This document shows, piece after piece, positions 10,950 to 24,124 of a DNA stretch of 64,000 bases. The position numbers and the translations under genes were made by a program. This DNA comes from Paragonimus westermani. Lineage: Eukaryota; Platyhelminthes; Trematoda; Plagiorchiida; Troglotrematidae. Numbering within the stretch: position 1 is the first letter of the stretch; every line of letters starts with the position of its first letter. The notes below the pieces were generated by a model. The model did no database searches. It saw only the letters and a list, made by a program, of their open reading frames with translations, and was not told the origin of the DNA. Location: assembly GCA_008508345.1 (NCBI GenBank), contig QNGE01001233.1, positions 103,292 through 167,291 on the forward strand. Direction: 5' to 3'.

Positions 10950-11571
10950 GCCACTTGGTGAGTCGATGCTGTTTTCATGGGTATCTCGGAACTTTTGAAA
11001 ATAATGTGGCAAATAAGTCGAATGATGGAAACTAAAGGCTTTTATATCTGACTTAGTACTACCGTGATAAAACGGAAGAATCCATAGAGGATTTTTTTAT
11101 ATTCTTAACTGCGTCTACAGGATGTAAGTAATCTTTGGAAGTTTTCCTCAGTTTAGTCGCCCACATTAGATCATTCAGTCTGTTACGCATGAGCTGTTTG
11201 GTGGTCTTAATTTAGACATTTTTGTCTTTGATGGCGTCAGGGGCTTAGCCACCCTAATTTGAGCGTGCGATATCACACTATCCGAGCTAGGTGGGTTGGT
11301 CGAACGATTGTACAAAGGCTTACAAGGCAGGTGGGCTGATATAGCTAATAACACAATGACCTCCAAGAGGGAGCTCACCTTCACCGGTCTTTTTTCACCT
11401 ATCATTGACAAAAGAGTACCGGCATCCAGTACTGAATGTGGCCAACTAGTTGGGCTGTTCGATCCTAAATCCGTAACTCTTAGTGATTTAGGTGTGGCTG
11501 ATATCAGGAGGTCCGAGTGTCACGCTAGTGTAAGAGCCATCAGCTGTCCGGTGTTCCTTATGCCGAACTGA
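10950..11571 (+). pseudogene. BEL/Pao gag remnant (DUF1759-like)
   Basis: Broken frames give YLGTFENNVANKSNDGN, then RDKTEESIEDFFI, then, in the open frame from 11296, GLQGRWADIANNTMTSKREL and SSTECGQLVGLF. These correspond to the BEL/Pao gag region that contains a 'W..F...F...V' start, an AxESI block and a KW-type helix ending in GQL. Gag would form the particle that packages element RNA. At least two frameshifts and several stops separate the blocks. Confidence 0.75.
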
Positions 11572-12039
11572 CCACGACGTTCTAGGCAATCTGTACTCCT
11601 TCACTCAGTCATCAAAATAACGTTGAAATGCAGTCAGATTTAGTAGACGGTGTTTATTTGATTAAGAGCTAATCATATGGCTAAGTCATGTAAAGTCTAT
11701 GTTAAGTGTCTAAGATATGGCTGTGATGAGCATCACCATATTCTGATGTGTGATGACGTATTACCATGTGCGTTCATGACAATTAACAGGACTGTACAAT
11801 GGGGTAAAACTTCTATCAGTTCAAAGAATGTTCTTTAAGGCTTTGAACCAAACATACTCTCGCAGACTGGTTTTCAGGTACCGCATCACAAATTGAAAGA
11901 CTAGCTCGCAAATTCAATCTGCTGAGCAATCCCTGCCGACTGTTAATACGCACTCTGCATGATACTCGTGTGATATCATGTCAGCGAGTGATATTTGGAA
12001 TTCAGTCTCTGGCTGAGGCCAACACCATTTCTGTATAAT

Positions 12040-13375
12040 CCGCTTGTACAGTATCGTTACCAATGCAGCTACAGCAATGGGCTTATATACCAGAAATTGA
12101 CCTTGTTGGTATCTCAGACAAGGGCATAGTGTTGTTATTGTGCGCAATGTTCTCGAGGCACTGAGGAAAGAATGGAAACTAGAAATGAAACTTAATTCGT
12201 CGGACCACTCCATGGATGGAGCCGCAGTGGTGCTACTCGGGCTTTCACTGGAACACCCAAGTGTGTAAACCACGTGGATGCTCGGCTGGTGTCTTTAGAA
12301 GACAAAATCCAAAGAATTTTTAATATATGTTAAGCAGTACATTTTGAAAAAACTGCTCTGTCAGTCGGGAATAACGAAGCTTTACTCAAAGCGGAAGCTA
12401 CTCTGTCCTCTTCGGATGGTCACTATGAAGCAGATTTGTCAATGGGGACAGGGAGGAACCAGCTACTTGATAATCGTGCGATGTGTGAGTTACATCTGTG
12501 CTCACTTAACGTTTACTCAGAGTTGCACCATTAAAGTCAAAGTATGTAGTCGTTATATCCAACCACATCAGCAAAGGCCAGGTAGTGGTATCGTCCGAAT
12601 CATCCAGTACTTGACCCGAATAAGCCGGACAAGGTGCGAATAGTGCTTGACTGTGCTGCTGTGTATCAAGAAATGTCTCTTAACTACGTTCTGCTGCGAG
12701 AGCCTGATTTGATCGATAATCTGTTAGGGTGTTCCATTGTTTTCGTAAGCATACGACAGCCATCGCATTAGATGCTGGAGAAAGATTGTGGGAGGTTTCG
12801 GGTTCCGAAAAGTGGCAAGTTGGCGGTAATTTTCCTATGGTGGAGCTTACTTTTATTTGGACGGACATCCTGAGATGTGTCATTTGGATGTTCACTCTTT
12901 TGGGGCTACTTCTTCATCGTTCTGTGAAAACTTTTCGATCAAACGGGCGGCTGCCGACTATAGAAAGGACTTCATGGCTTCAACAGTATCGGCTAAAAAA
13001 GGATAACCTTTATGTATATGACTACTTCTAACCGAGACGATTGAGGAGGGTACCCCTATTGCTGACGCACTTCACGCCCTGTCACAGAAGGATGGGTTTC
13101 GTCTTACAAAGTGAGTGTCTATTAGCTCCGAGGTTGTTAAACACTTACCTTTAGAGAAGAGACTGAAAGACTTCGTTAGCATAAGCTTACAGGGTTAGTC
13201 GAAAAGCAGTAAGTGATAAATTGTTGATTCCAGTTTCAAGTACATCTTGCGGGTGCTTGTTATACCAGTATTGGACATAGTGAAATGCGTTTCTTCTTTA
13301 TTTTATTTCCGGCTCGTGAGTTGCTGCAAGAGGCTTGTGATCAGGATCTTGATTGGGATAACTTAATAGAAGCGA
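12040..13375 (+). pseudogene. BEL/Pao pol remnant (protease linker and RT)
   Basis: The linker after the protease reads as LPMQLQQWAYIPEIDLVGIS with IVLLL, then in another frame VNHVDARLVSLEDKIQRIFN. RT begins with DPNKPDKVRIVLDCAAVYQ (12610-12660) and LLREPDLIDNLLG. Then comes MCHLDVHSFGATSSSFCENF (about 12880-12940), a degraded catalytic box LYVYDYF (normally xYVDDxL) and ALSQKDGFRLTK. It ends with ARELLQEACDQDLDW near 13340. The second catalytic Asp is lost, and each block is in a different frame. Confidence 0.82.
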
Positions 13376-13449
13376 CATTCTCTGACCTCGGAGGATTAGC
13401 TGACAACTATTCGCTCAGTCAACTCAAATGAGGTGACCGGCTGTTTTTC

Positions 13450-16400
13450 TGCAGATTTATTTGCTGTCGTAGTGTTAGAAGTTGCACTTGTTTTGTGACG
13501 CATCCGAGGTAGGATAGGGAGAGGTTTATTACTTTGGGCCAACAGCGTCAAACGATTGAAGTAAATGTTGTTTCATTACAGGCAACTCAAGAGTAGTCGC
13601 TTGTAAAATAGTCACTATCTCTGAACCCGAACTCAGGGAGACCTTGTCCACGACAAGACTGATGATGCTTCTTGATGAGAATGCGTATATTTTGGGTAGT
13701 CTTTTGTCCAAATTGTAGGATAGTGTTGTAGTATATTCTTAATACATCATCGCGCTTCATTGCAAACCGAGCGCATGTGCATTCTGAGTTAATTCCGGTC
13801 AACGTAGTATCCAGAGCAAATCCACACTCATCTTCACATGAGATGAACCACTAGATTCAATGATCGGGGTTTCTAGTGTTTTCCGGAAGCATCTGGCCCA
13901 AACCATCATTTTCTACTGAATTACTAGATGAGGACGACGAACTTAGGCCTTTTTTGACTGTTTAAATTGCGCATGGAATGTCTGGCACCGTAATTTTCTA
14001 TTTGGTTAAAACCAGTGAAGGCAATGGTGTGGCCTTTTGGCTTCGTTAGTCTTCTATGTGTACTGAAGACCGGAAGATGAAGCGGCTCGGTGGAGTTGAG
14101 ACAGTTGCGTCTGCTTGAATTAGAACAAGCAGCAGTGAGTTGGTCATAGTTGTATGAGAAAAATGTTTTCCAGATGACCTGAATTATCGCAAGGCTAATT
14201 CCACTGACAGGAAAGGTATAGATAGTTTGTCCTGGTTGCGACCAGTACTACTAATAGGTTTATTGTGTCTCGGAGGAAGATTGAATGATGCGCTGACGAA
14301 AACTATGCGAAATCTGTTATTTTACCGTCTTATGTTACGGTTACAGAGCTCATAATTAGACACAACAAACATATAAATGGCCGTACGGATATCACGCACG
14401 TACTTGCATCCATTCGATTAGAGTGGTGATAGAGAGACTTGGTGAAGTATGGAATCACGACATGGGCACGACACGAAACATGCAGGTTGATCCTCCATGT
14501 CATCACCTCTGCTTGTTCATCGAACAGTCTATTTTTGTCATTGTATGGATATCAGAGCGTGCTACTTTTGGTTCATTCCGAACTTATCGGTGCACATGCC
14601 TCATAGACTGAGTGGATGTGAGCCAAAGTAGTCCACAGTCGAGCTCACTAACCCAATAATTCAAATGGTACTAATTACTTACCAGCGCGGAGTTCAAACA
14701 CCAACCATGAGAAAAATAAAACATTCGAAGAATAGTCCGTTGAATCTTGAGCTTACTCACTGATTTTTCCGATCATTTCATAACTAAACACAACAGAGTA
14801 AAAACCTGAGTTCAACCCACTTCATAAGAAATCTAATTCACAGCTCTCACCCAGAAACGTGTCCTTTAACGGAGCCGACTTGGTGAACAGCATCAGCACA
14901 TCGCTGTGAACAAAATTATGCTTACTGGAAGTACACACTTGTCAGACAGGCCATCCTGATTACAGTGACTTAGCTAGGCTCCTTCACATCTTATGACGCG
15001 AATATTCCATGTAAACGCAAACGAGACGGTCTTCGCATCACAAATATATCACTTTTGGGGGAAGTTAAATTTTCGGAGAGCATAGCATAACAGTCTTGGC
15101 AGTTTTAATGAGTTACCTAATTCTGACTGACGTACTGACAAGAAACCGAGCGTATGTATACAGATGCCGTTCTCTAACCAAACACATTTAGGAGACATCG
15201 CTTTTGTTAAGTACTGTAGGTTAGAATTCCCATGGAACTGTTTAAACCCCAGCTTCTCTTGTGGGGTAAGTGCAACATTTGTAATGTCACGTATCGTGGG
15301 TATATCTTCGCCATATGAATTCTATTCATCATGATAAAAACTACCGTCCATTTAGTGCCTTGATGGTTTCAGTTAGAATATATCACTCGGAAATTAGGCC
15401 CAAATGCACAAGTATGAATGTATACAGATGACATCCGAACTAAACTACCACGTGGATAGTCCCATTCTTCTCGTTTTGGGAGCCATCAGCGAGACTCGCA
15501 CAAGGATTACTTTATCAGGAAAGCGATATTGATGATGTTCTAACACCACCTCTAACACAAACACAACAATAATCCATGGACGTCACAGCCTCCAATGACA
15601 CGTTCGTGTATGGAAGGCACAATTTCGTAATAGAGTACATTCCTGTTCTTTGTATTTTGCCATCGTCACCACAACACTCATAAGTGTGACCGTCCACTCC
15701 CACTGCACTGGACTCGATTTTCAAATGTCAAGTGAGCTACTAATGCATGAACAGTAGTCAACCCTACTCACCACATTTTTAAATGTAACCGGTCAGAAGT
15801 CAGAGCTTTGCAAGGAAGCAGATGTTGGTGATGTGGTCTTGTCGTCAGGTCCGGAACCGGTGAAACCTTTCTGGGCGTGGTCAAAACGAATGCCTTTGAA
15901 TGACAATCCTGAAACATCCAGTCCTAATCAAGTAACTGATGATGATTTCATTTACACAATGAGCAGAACTCAGAATCCACTGTTGATTTGTGATTCATGA
16001 TGAACTTTATCCTAAAAAAGAAACAGGTGATTAACTGGCATTTCGAACGCCTAAAGTTTTGAAACCTCTTCGTGTGGTTCATCAAAACAGATCGAAGACG
16101 TACGCTGAGAGACTTCACTAACTTTTTTAAAACGATCAATCCAAACAATTGAACACTATACCAGTAGCCTACAGTTGAGCGGATAAAATATTGCACGTCA
16201 GATGCAAACAAACGGAACAATCGTAATCAATAACTGTTTAATGTACAGAGCTCTTTTGTGGTGTTTGGTCAATCATACCTTGCCGGTACGCAAATATTTG
16301 AGTTCGAGTTACGTACTAACACAGCTAATGAATTAACCAGGTTCACTAACTGACTAGTCCCTCGGAAGTGGATTCCAGTCGAGGATGATGGGTTGCTGAT

Positions 16401-18960
16401 TCCTTGCTCCGTCGAACTGATCACCCACTTTGGGATATGCTCCGACATTCTCTGATATGGGTGGTGGTCCGTTCCATCAATATAAGTGTCCTTGCAAAGT
16501 GCAAAGGAACTAATTGATGATCGAAGGATCTCGAATTACCCCCACGCTGATTCCAGCAGACACAACTGAGCTGCGGCATAAGTTAGAGATAAGGCAGATT
16601 GAATTCTGTGCCGAATTGTGCTAACCAGCTGATCTCCTTAATGTGACAGCATTAAGGAAACTTTCGTCTTGAACACAGTGCTGCCAATCATTTTGACGGG
16701 TGTCGGTTTGTTGAGAATATTGATAAATTTGTTTGGACATAAGTTAGAGGAAGCGTTTTTGATAAGATTTTTTGCACCAAAGTTAACGTATTGACAAACT
16801 CGAATGAACAATACCTTAGCCAACTTTCTTTCATGAGCTATTGGCACAACACTAGTAAATTTTCCATAGTGATCACATTAGGTAAATTTGTGGTCAGCAC
16901 AATACTGTATCATCCCATCCAACATCCGCACAACAAATCAACGGTACAGTGAGTTGTTGAGGATATGATGACAGCAAAGAACATGACAACTTGATTACGG
17001 TAGGCGGATAAGCTTTACAGGTCATATTTTATATACTAGCTCCGCGCTTCTAGCAGTTAGCCCCTGAAGCCATAGTTCTTGCCTGTTAGTGAACTTCTTA
17101 GTGCATTTCAACCGTTCAGTTGCACGCCACTCAGATCACATTCAATTTTTTGAAATGACTGTTTGGTGTGAGTAGTAGTAAACGAGATTTCCACATCTTG
17201 CAACATATGTCCTCCCGATTAATTTTCGATGTAGCAAGAACATGTAAACCAGGGGGATCACTGTATCAAATTGCATTTAAAATGAACATATGGGGTAGTG
17301 AATAATAAGTGGTAATCAGTCTTGTGTACGGTCACGTATGTCGTCTTACAAATAGGGTGAAAGTTCGTCGTACACAGATGTGTTAGGAGCAGAACTGTTC
17401 ATGCAATTGGAGATTAAAATTACTATAATGACCTTCCTTAAATCTCATTACCAGACGCACGTTTCACAGACAAACACAAACATTTGCAGGAATTGCTGTT
17501 AAGTAGAGTTTCACTGATGTTTTGGAAAGGCGCAGCAACAGAGCTGACAGTGGTTCGACCAGCTGATGCGATTAAAACCACCTTGCAAACGTTACGTGAC
17601 CCACAGCCTCATTCGTGAAGACGAACAAACTTATCAATCGAGAAATGTCAGTCAGCAAATATTATGCGCAAAAAAAGTGAAGTGACGAAAATAAGCGTGA
17701 CACAAAAACAGAGGACGGATACTATCGAATGAATTCCCAGATGTACCCAATTAAAATGCGTGAAGTCAAATACATAATTTGTAATGTGATCAGTCAAACC
17801 AGCCTACTGAGACAACAGATACCACAGAGTCAGTAATAATCACTGCTGTGTTCAACGACAGAAAAAGTTAGGTAAAAATAGCAGGAAGCAAAGTGGTGAG
17901 AACTCCCCGATTAAGTTCACTTCTAAGTGTTTGTCGGAAAGAGTTTACGAACGTTTTCCTAGGTGGCTTCACTCCAGGACAACTGGTATCATCAGCTGGT
18001 CCATTGTTGTTCACTTGGTAGTTTGTGACCGATAAACAGCGTTTCACACCAGGTCACACGTTGTGTGCTGTTTACAACCGAGGCGATCACAGTCCGATCT
18101 CCCAGTCATGATTTGTGTATTCACGGTTTGCTTTCACCTTGAAGCTAGTATGGTCGTGCACGCATATCCAACCTAAGTCAAGATGTAAGTCTTTCTAGCT
18201 TGCGTAACACGATTTAAACTGGCTATGTAAAACTTTCATGGATTTCTTTCTTAACCACAAAGAAGTCGTGCTTGTCTTTTATCCTATCACTGTTTCTCTT
18301 CTCCTCTGCATAAGTAGCTTTCTGGGTTATTAGTTAGTATTACGTAACGGTGCCGGTGAACAAAGAGGAACGACAGGAAACAGTGTTGTTTGCCAAAAAT
18401 TTGTCTTCTTCTTCATAGTGGATCTTTTTTACACGCACTCAGATTCCTCATACGGAAATAAACATTTTTTACGATGACTTCAAAAGCCGCTTGTTCTATT
18501 CTGGTTTTGTTCATTCCTGTACGGAGTGAATCCTACCATTGTTCACCATTAACAAATAGCCGGTGTCCAGCTTTGCTGAATTTCAAGCGAATGGACGTCG
18601 GACATTGTGGAACAATTGAGGTCACAGCATATAACACATAAAGTGGACAAGTTCACAGTTGACATACTTTCTTAATGACAGCGTACCGTAAATAATTAGT
18701 TGATCTGAGTTTGCTCAAACAAAGAAAAGAACAGAAGCAGATCATTGTAAAACTTCATCCTTACAGTCTATCAACTTCATGCTAGACCTAAATGAATAAA
18801 AATCAGAATTGATTACACTATTCATAAACATTTTACCATCAAAGTGGTCTTGTAATTTATGATATACAAAACTGCGTAATATGATTAATGGTTGAATATT
18901 GCACTCGCTTTTTCCTTTGTGTTGAAAGATGGTTTGAATGATCTGCATACCTTGGCTGCC
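13450..18960. other. No recognisable gene
   Basis: Long AT-rich stretch with dense stops in all frames. I found no conserved block, no tRNA-like boxes and no repeat matched elsewhere in the window. It may hold the remains of the BEL/Pao integrase near its start, but nothing legible is left. Confidence 0.4.
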
Positions 18961-19019
18961 CGTCCTCCCTCACCATCTCAGGTCAGGTTTTGGTTGAACC
19001 ACAGATAAACGCTGGATCT

Positions 19020-21258
19020 GCCCAATAACCTCCTTAAGTCTCAGTGTGTGTGGATCCCTGACATTTTCTACTACCTTGGCGTGGTGGTCAGGCTTGTGTG
19101 CTGTTTTGATCCGGAGGGCTGTGCTGACGGTGACTTCGGTCCCTGCAGGTTCAACCTTGTCAGATTGGCCAACGGGGAGCAGCCAGACAAAAAGCAGATG
19201 CGTGCGTTTGTTGTGCGTGTTGACTGGTGTTGTGGCTTCGTTGAGCGTGGTGCTTGTTTCTGCCTGAACTGACTCTATGTCTGCTAGGACCGTGTGTGCA
19301 GTGTTATTGTCCCTGTGTGTGGGTGCTGGATCTGTTTTGATATGGCTGTCGATCCTCTCTTTGGTGGTTGATGCTGCCGCAACTGCATGCGTGTGAGTCA
19401 AATGCTGCCTTGCAGTTTAGGCTTTTTGTCCAAAGGCTTTGGTTGAGGGCCTTAATCGCTCTCCTGCACATGTCTGGGCGTCCTGGCAATATTCGAAGTC
19501 GATACAAACCATGATGATCGAAACAAAACCAAATACCATACTGCATCGGCCGTCGCGCAGGATAAACTGGGTCGCCCTATCTGCTTCACATGGCAGGGTG
19601 GATAGGCGAAAATAAGTTACTGCCAAACACTCACCCTCATACCTCCCCTCGAACAGGAACCACCCCCCCCCGGAGATAATGCCCAATCAGGTATCGCTGC
19701 CCCGAGGACCAACCTGAGACAAGCCCGAGGACGCAGGACGCTTACCATTGGAACATGGAACGTGCGCACGCTGCTGGATCGATGCAGCCTCACAGAACGA
19801 CTGAAACGGCGCACCGTCCTGATCGCGATGGAACTGCGTCGATATGGAGTCGACATAGCAGCCTTGAGTGAGACAAGGCTTGCAGACAAAGGTAAGTTGT
19901 GGGAAGCAGGTGCTGGGTACACGTCCTACTGGATAGGCTACCCGACAGACGGTGTTCAGGAGCATGGTGTATGTTTTGCAGTCGCTGACCGCATCAGTGC
20001 CTCGATGATAGGCGAACCGCACGGCATCAGCCCTCGAATGCTATCCATGCGCCTGCGACTCGGTCGAAGTAAGTGTGCTACATTTATTAGTGTTTACTGT
20101 CCAACTATGTGTCACACTGACGATGCAAAGGAATAGTTCTATGATCAGCTGTGCGCCACAATCCGGTCGGCACTGGTGAGTGACTGACTGTTTGTTCTGG
20201 GCGATTTGAACGCTCGAGTTGGGCGTGACTCGGTAGCCCGAACGGAGGTCCTCGTACAATATAGTATCGGTTCAGTCAACGAGAGCGGTGATCGTCTGCT
20301 GCACTTGTGTGCCACTCACGAGCTGGCTCTCACGAACACCCGATTCCAGCTGGATGCGAGAGACGTCACGACGTGGACTCATCCACGAAGGGGTCACTAC
20401 CATCTCCTTGACTACGTGATTGTGCGGCAACGTGACATTCGTGAAGTGCGCATCACTCGCGTGATGCGCGGCGCTGAATGCAACACAGATAATAGGCTGG
20501 TCAGGACCAAATTGTTTATCCATGTACGTAAGCCCGTTTATTGTAGATCCTCCAAACAACGATAGAATCTGGATATCAGATGGCTGGAGAACTGAGAGAC
20601 GAAGACTGCTTTCCAACGTGCAGTCGTCGCTCGCCTGCACAATGCTGCTTTATCCACTACCCCTGGGGTTATGTGGCAACAACTCAAGAAACAGATTAGG
20701 GCGGCAGCCACCGAGACGATCAGTGTGGAGCTTAGGAAACATCCGAACTGCTTCGGTGACAACAACGCAGCCATCTCCAGCCTGGTACAAGAGAAGAATG
20801 CCGCTTTCGCCACATCTACAATGGACGCGGGCAATGGAGCGAAGAAGGCTGCGTTCCGGAGTATCTACCGTCAACTGGCCGAGCGTGTTCGCGTAATTAA
20901 GGACAATTGGTGGAGGAAGCAGGGCGCGCGCATGCAGGGTTTCGCAGACTGTCAGCAACACAAAGAGTTCTACGCTTCGCTTAAGGTTATCTTCGGCCCA
21001 TGTATCCAGTCTACTAAAGCACTGGTAGACATGGACACCGGTTGTGTTTGCACTCAGCCAGAGAATATCATGAAGGTATGGCACAAACACTCCGGTAGCC
21101 TGCTAAACAGCCCTGCTACAATTGATTTGGCGATTGTTAACTGTCTGCCGCAACAAGGTATCAAATCTTCGCTTGCTCTCGCCCCAGATTTGCTGGAGTT
21201 GCAGAGGGTTATCAGCCAACTGCACAACGGTAAGGCCAGTCCTCTCTCTGTGTTCATG
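19020..21258 (+). mobile_element. RTE-like non-LTR retrotransposon with intact 5' region, 3'-truncated
   Basis: The plus strand has a GC-rich 5' region (about 19020-19690) including a C-run near 19665. Then comes an apurinic-type endonuclease (19700-20560), the endonuclease-RT linker (20560-21230) and the very start of the RT (QLHNGKASP at 21220-21245). The match stops there; no RT follows. Part of the 5' region (19060-19200) recurs on the minus strand at 37095-37245, which confirms that it belongs to a repeat family. Base composition is clearly GC-richer than the AT-rich flanks. LINE copies usually lose the 5' end, so keeping the 5' end and losing the RT is unusual and suggests a deletion or rearrangement. 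Confidence 0.85.
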
Positions 21259-21264
21259 CGTTAG
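19695..21264 (+). pseudogene. RTE-like endonuclease ('craniofacial development protein 2'-type) plus linker, truncated
   Basis: The endonuclease would nick target DNA for reverse transcription. Blocks: TIGTWNVRTLLDR (19740-19780), MELRRYGVDIAALSETRLAD with the catalytic Glu of SETR, ATFISVYCPTM, a TAG stop at 20134, a stop just before FVLGDLNARVG (20195-20225, catalytic DLN), TWTHPRRGHYHLLDYVIVRQ, and ECNTDNRLV (normally xDHxLV; the catalytic His is Asn). The linker continues in shifted frames: KHPNCFGDNNAAISSLVQEK, KKAAFRSIYRQL, MQGFADCQQHKEFYASLKVI. It ends at GKASP. Two in-frame stops, a changed catalytic His and loss of the RT make it inactive. Databases often label such proteins craniofacial development protein 2. 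Confidence 0.87.
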
Positions 21265-22740
21265 CCTCGAGTGGTTGGGTTGGCCGGGAAGTCTCGAACT
21301 ATTCGTGCATATTCCGTAGTCCGTTGTTCGTTACCGTTGGCTATCGTTCCGTTATACGCCGTTTCACTAATCGTTATTCCGTTATCTGTTTACGTGCTCG
21401 TAGAACATTGAACAAGGCATGACATTTTCATGACTGAATTGTGTGTTTTCACTGATAACGTTTGAACTGGGCAAGGTCATACAAAGCCAAGGGAACCCTC
21501 CTATTCCAACTTTTCTTCAGAATTTTCCAGTTGATGTCTACTGTTTCCTTTGAAACGTATGACGGGGTTTAAAACCAAAAACTCATACTACTTTTTAGAG
21601 GAAATGAAAGGTATTGATTCTGCTCTGTGCATAGACTTACACTGACTATTTGAATAGAAAGAAATAGGACAGCATCAAGTAAACTGCTGGTGTATTTTAT
21701 GAATATCTTGCCTCTTAAGAGAAATAACGGTGGTGCATAAAGAATAAACTGCAAGAAATGCTGGCAAGTTTGTACTGAGCAGATGACGCAGTAACTTAAA
21801 ACTGGAGTAAACAGTCACCGATGGAGCGTTCAGGAAGTACCCCAAAATCAAGTAGGTTGCCAAGCCATGATTACGGATCTTGTAATCACTGGTTACTTGT
21901 TGGATATAGATCACAAAATTGGTCTGGAAAATGTTGAGGTAATTAGACCAGGGTCTGAAACTGAACAACAGTCTTTCGTTGTAGAGGCCATCGAAATTGC
22001 GAAGAACGAATGCGGTGTAACAAGAGTTTACATGGCTAAACTCACTGACATATTGTAGCCGGTAGTGGATAGACCGAACTCACTTGTGTTGATGGCTGAA
22101 TGAGATGACCATCTTAAATCGTCAACATTGTGCTTCCCCCATCTATTTTCCTGGAAAAAATTCGACCTTCTGACTGGCTTATCTGACAGACAATACCGGG
22201 TTTGTCTCCGTCTGGCTGTTCACGTTTCCCTATCTGCTATAATTGGCAATCCGACCCTAGTATTGACCGCTGTCTATGTACCCTTGACCTATGACCTGTC
22301 ATCTTTTGCTTCGTTTTAGGGTTGACATCTAGCCTGGATTACACATCACCGAATATGTATTTGGCTCATCTGGTCTGAAGAGGTTTCTGTGTCAGAAGCG
22401 AAATATTACCAGTAAAACAAATTACAGATTGTTCACAAATCGTTCTGACATTATGAATGCCCAAACGATCTTAAACATGCTCCAGAAGAGAACATTTATC
22501 TACAAAATGTTATCTCGTGCCTCACTAAGACATAGGACTTTCTTTTGGGATACAACAGTACGCAAATTGCTGTTTGCTTTTGGAGATCTGTTTCAAAGAG
22601 AAAACAATAATTTGCGACTTTTTTCTAAAGTCACATGAAAGCATGCTGTCCATATGTTTATACTGAACGTTCCGATTGCTCTGGAAGCTATTTAATTCAT
22701 CAGCATCAGAGCAGTTAGATTAAGTCTTCCTGTTAGCGCG
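21265..22740. other. No recognisable gene
   Basis: No conserved protein block or matched repeat is seen. The sequence returns to AT-rich composition immediately after the RTE-like relic. Short frames at 21867 and 22429 have no splice support or recognisable motifs. Confidence 0.35.
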
Positions 22741-23040
22741 AGGAAACATTCAAGTCGGGTCAACTTTTCCGCTGAAGTGGAAGATGAGATCAACAGAATT
22801 GTGACCTACCTTTGGGGGTCGAACGAACGTACACGACTCTTGACCTCGATGTGTGCCACTGAAATGGGCCTGAATGGATTTCGGGATTATTTCACTTTGT
22901 GTGGACTTCGAACACGTTGCATGATAGAATGTTTCCATGTCTCAGACGGTCAAATACCAACTGAACTTCCAAATGATTTATCTGTAGACATGGAGAAATT
23001 CTTCCAGTTGTCATACGATATGGAGGGGCACATAGGAGAA
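22741..23040 (+). other. Possible host exon, unknown family
   Basis: A frame open from 22696 encodes a coherent, complex-looking peptide (VEDEINRIVTYLWGSNERTR, then LNGFRDYFTLCGLRTRCMIE and LPNDLSVDMEKFFQLSYDME). It ends in GHIGE directly before a perfect GTAAGT donor at 23041. Acceptor candidates lie upstream at the CAG and TAG sites between 22700 and 22735 and at AAG before 22777. Beyond the donor the frame continues to 23235, but that part reads as noise. I do not recognise the family. The composition, the absence of transposon motifs and the exact donor argue for an internal exon of a plus-strand gene with large introns. Confidence 0.42.
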
Positions 23041-24124
23041 GTAAGTGCCTTGAGTGCAACTTGCCTTCGTAAATGTTATACGGACAGTACGTTGAATAAT
23101 GCGGGTAATAAGATTGGTATGAAAAGTTATGAACATATTTCCAAGTCACGATCCACAGGATGTTTTCGGATAGCAATTGTTTCTCTCTGTATAGCGAACG
23201 TACATTGCCTCACGGTGACCTTTTCAGTGTTGTAATATTTTGGCATGATCAGTTCAACTACATCCTTTGAATTGGTGGAAAAGCCTCAGATATTTTTCAC
23301 ACCACTGTTTGAAATAAACCATTCAAAAGGAGCGCTTTGTTGGAGCATCGTGTTTGTGGAACACAATCACCAATATTTTGTCTATTCAAAAAGCCGATTC
23401 CAATAAACAGTTTGCCGCACCATTAGTCATACAACATAATAGGTTTAGTTAAAACAGAAGTCAGAACAATTACAGTGCACGGTTTAATTCCGAACAACAT
23501 TTGATTGTATATCTTACATCAGACCTGACCAACCTAGATACACACGGATAGGAATACCTACTCCAACAGCAATAGGCAATCACTGGCTTTAGAGTGCAGC
23601 GGTCAGTTTTTGCCAAAACAGTAAACGGTATTACAGGATGATGTTGTCGTCGATTACACAATCCATAGCAATCTGTAGTTGTTCTCTCTGATCCTGTCAT
23701 TAGTGAGCAATACTTGCTAGGTAAGACAAGACAAGCTGAACTGGAGTGGTACCTCGTACAGTGTGGTGTCCATGGGGATAGATATTTTGTTTAACGCAAT
23801 AACATGGATACCACAGTATATCATTCAGTTATAAATGCCCTAAAACAAAAATGCGTTCGTTTTGCTATCTGAACGTAGGCTGAGGATGTATGCCTATTGG
23901 CCTTTCTGAGAAGTTCGCCTTTTGGGAAAATTCAATAAAAATTTCGTGTACCGTCTAAGTTTTGATACATCGCTGCTATGTGTTGATGGAATTAGACCTT
24001 CGTCGGACGCAGTCCTATCTAATAGCATTATTATTACAAATCTACCTAAAAGCTTGTGTTTTACGCAAGTTGTTCCCGTCTTAACTGCAATCCGATTACG
24101 TTGTACCGCTGTATTTTTTTCCAG

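Larger units (their letters stand above)
10900..13440 (+). mobile_element. BEL/Pao LTR retrotransposon, decayed gag-pol
   Basis: Frameshifted plus-strand fragments follow BEL/Pao order: gag with the DUF1759-type region (10950-11570), a protease/linker region (12040-12330), then reverse transcriptase (12610-13370). There are many frameshifts and stops, so the copy is old and inactive. The integrase was not found after 13440. The upstream repeat at 9571-10151 may be its LTR. Confidence 0.8.

Noticed and set aside
18970..19401. 143-residue minus-strand frame (THAVAAASTTKERIDSH...)
   Set aside because: It lies antisense to the 5' region of the RTE-like LINE. GC-rich element sequence keeps several frames open, and the related fragment at 37095 is not conserved as protein in this frame.
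19617..21257. Minus-strand frames opposite the LINE endonuclease
   Set aside because: They are shadows of the endonuclease and linker, whose motifs are all on the plus strand.
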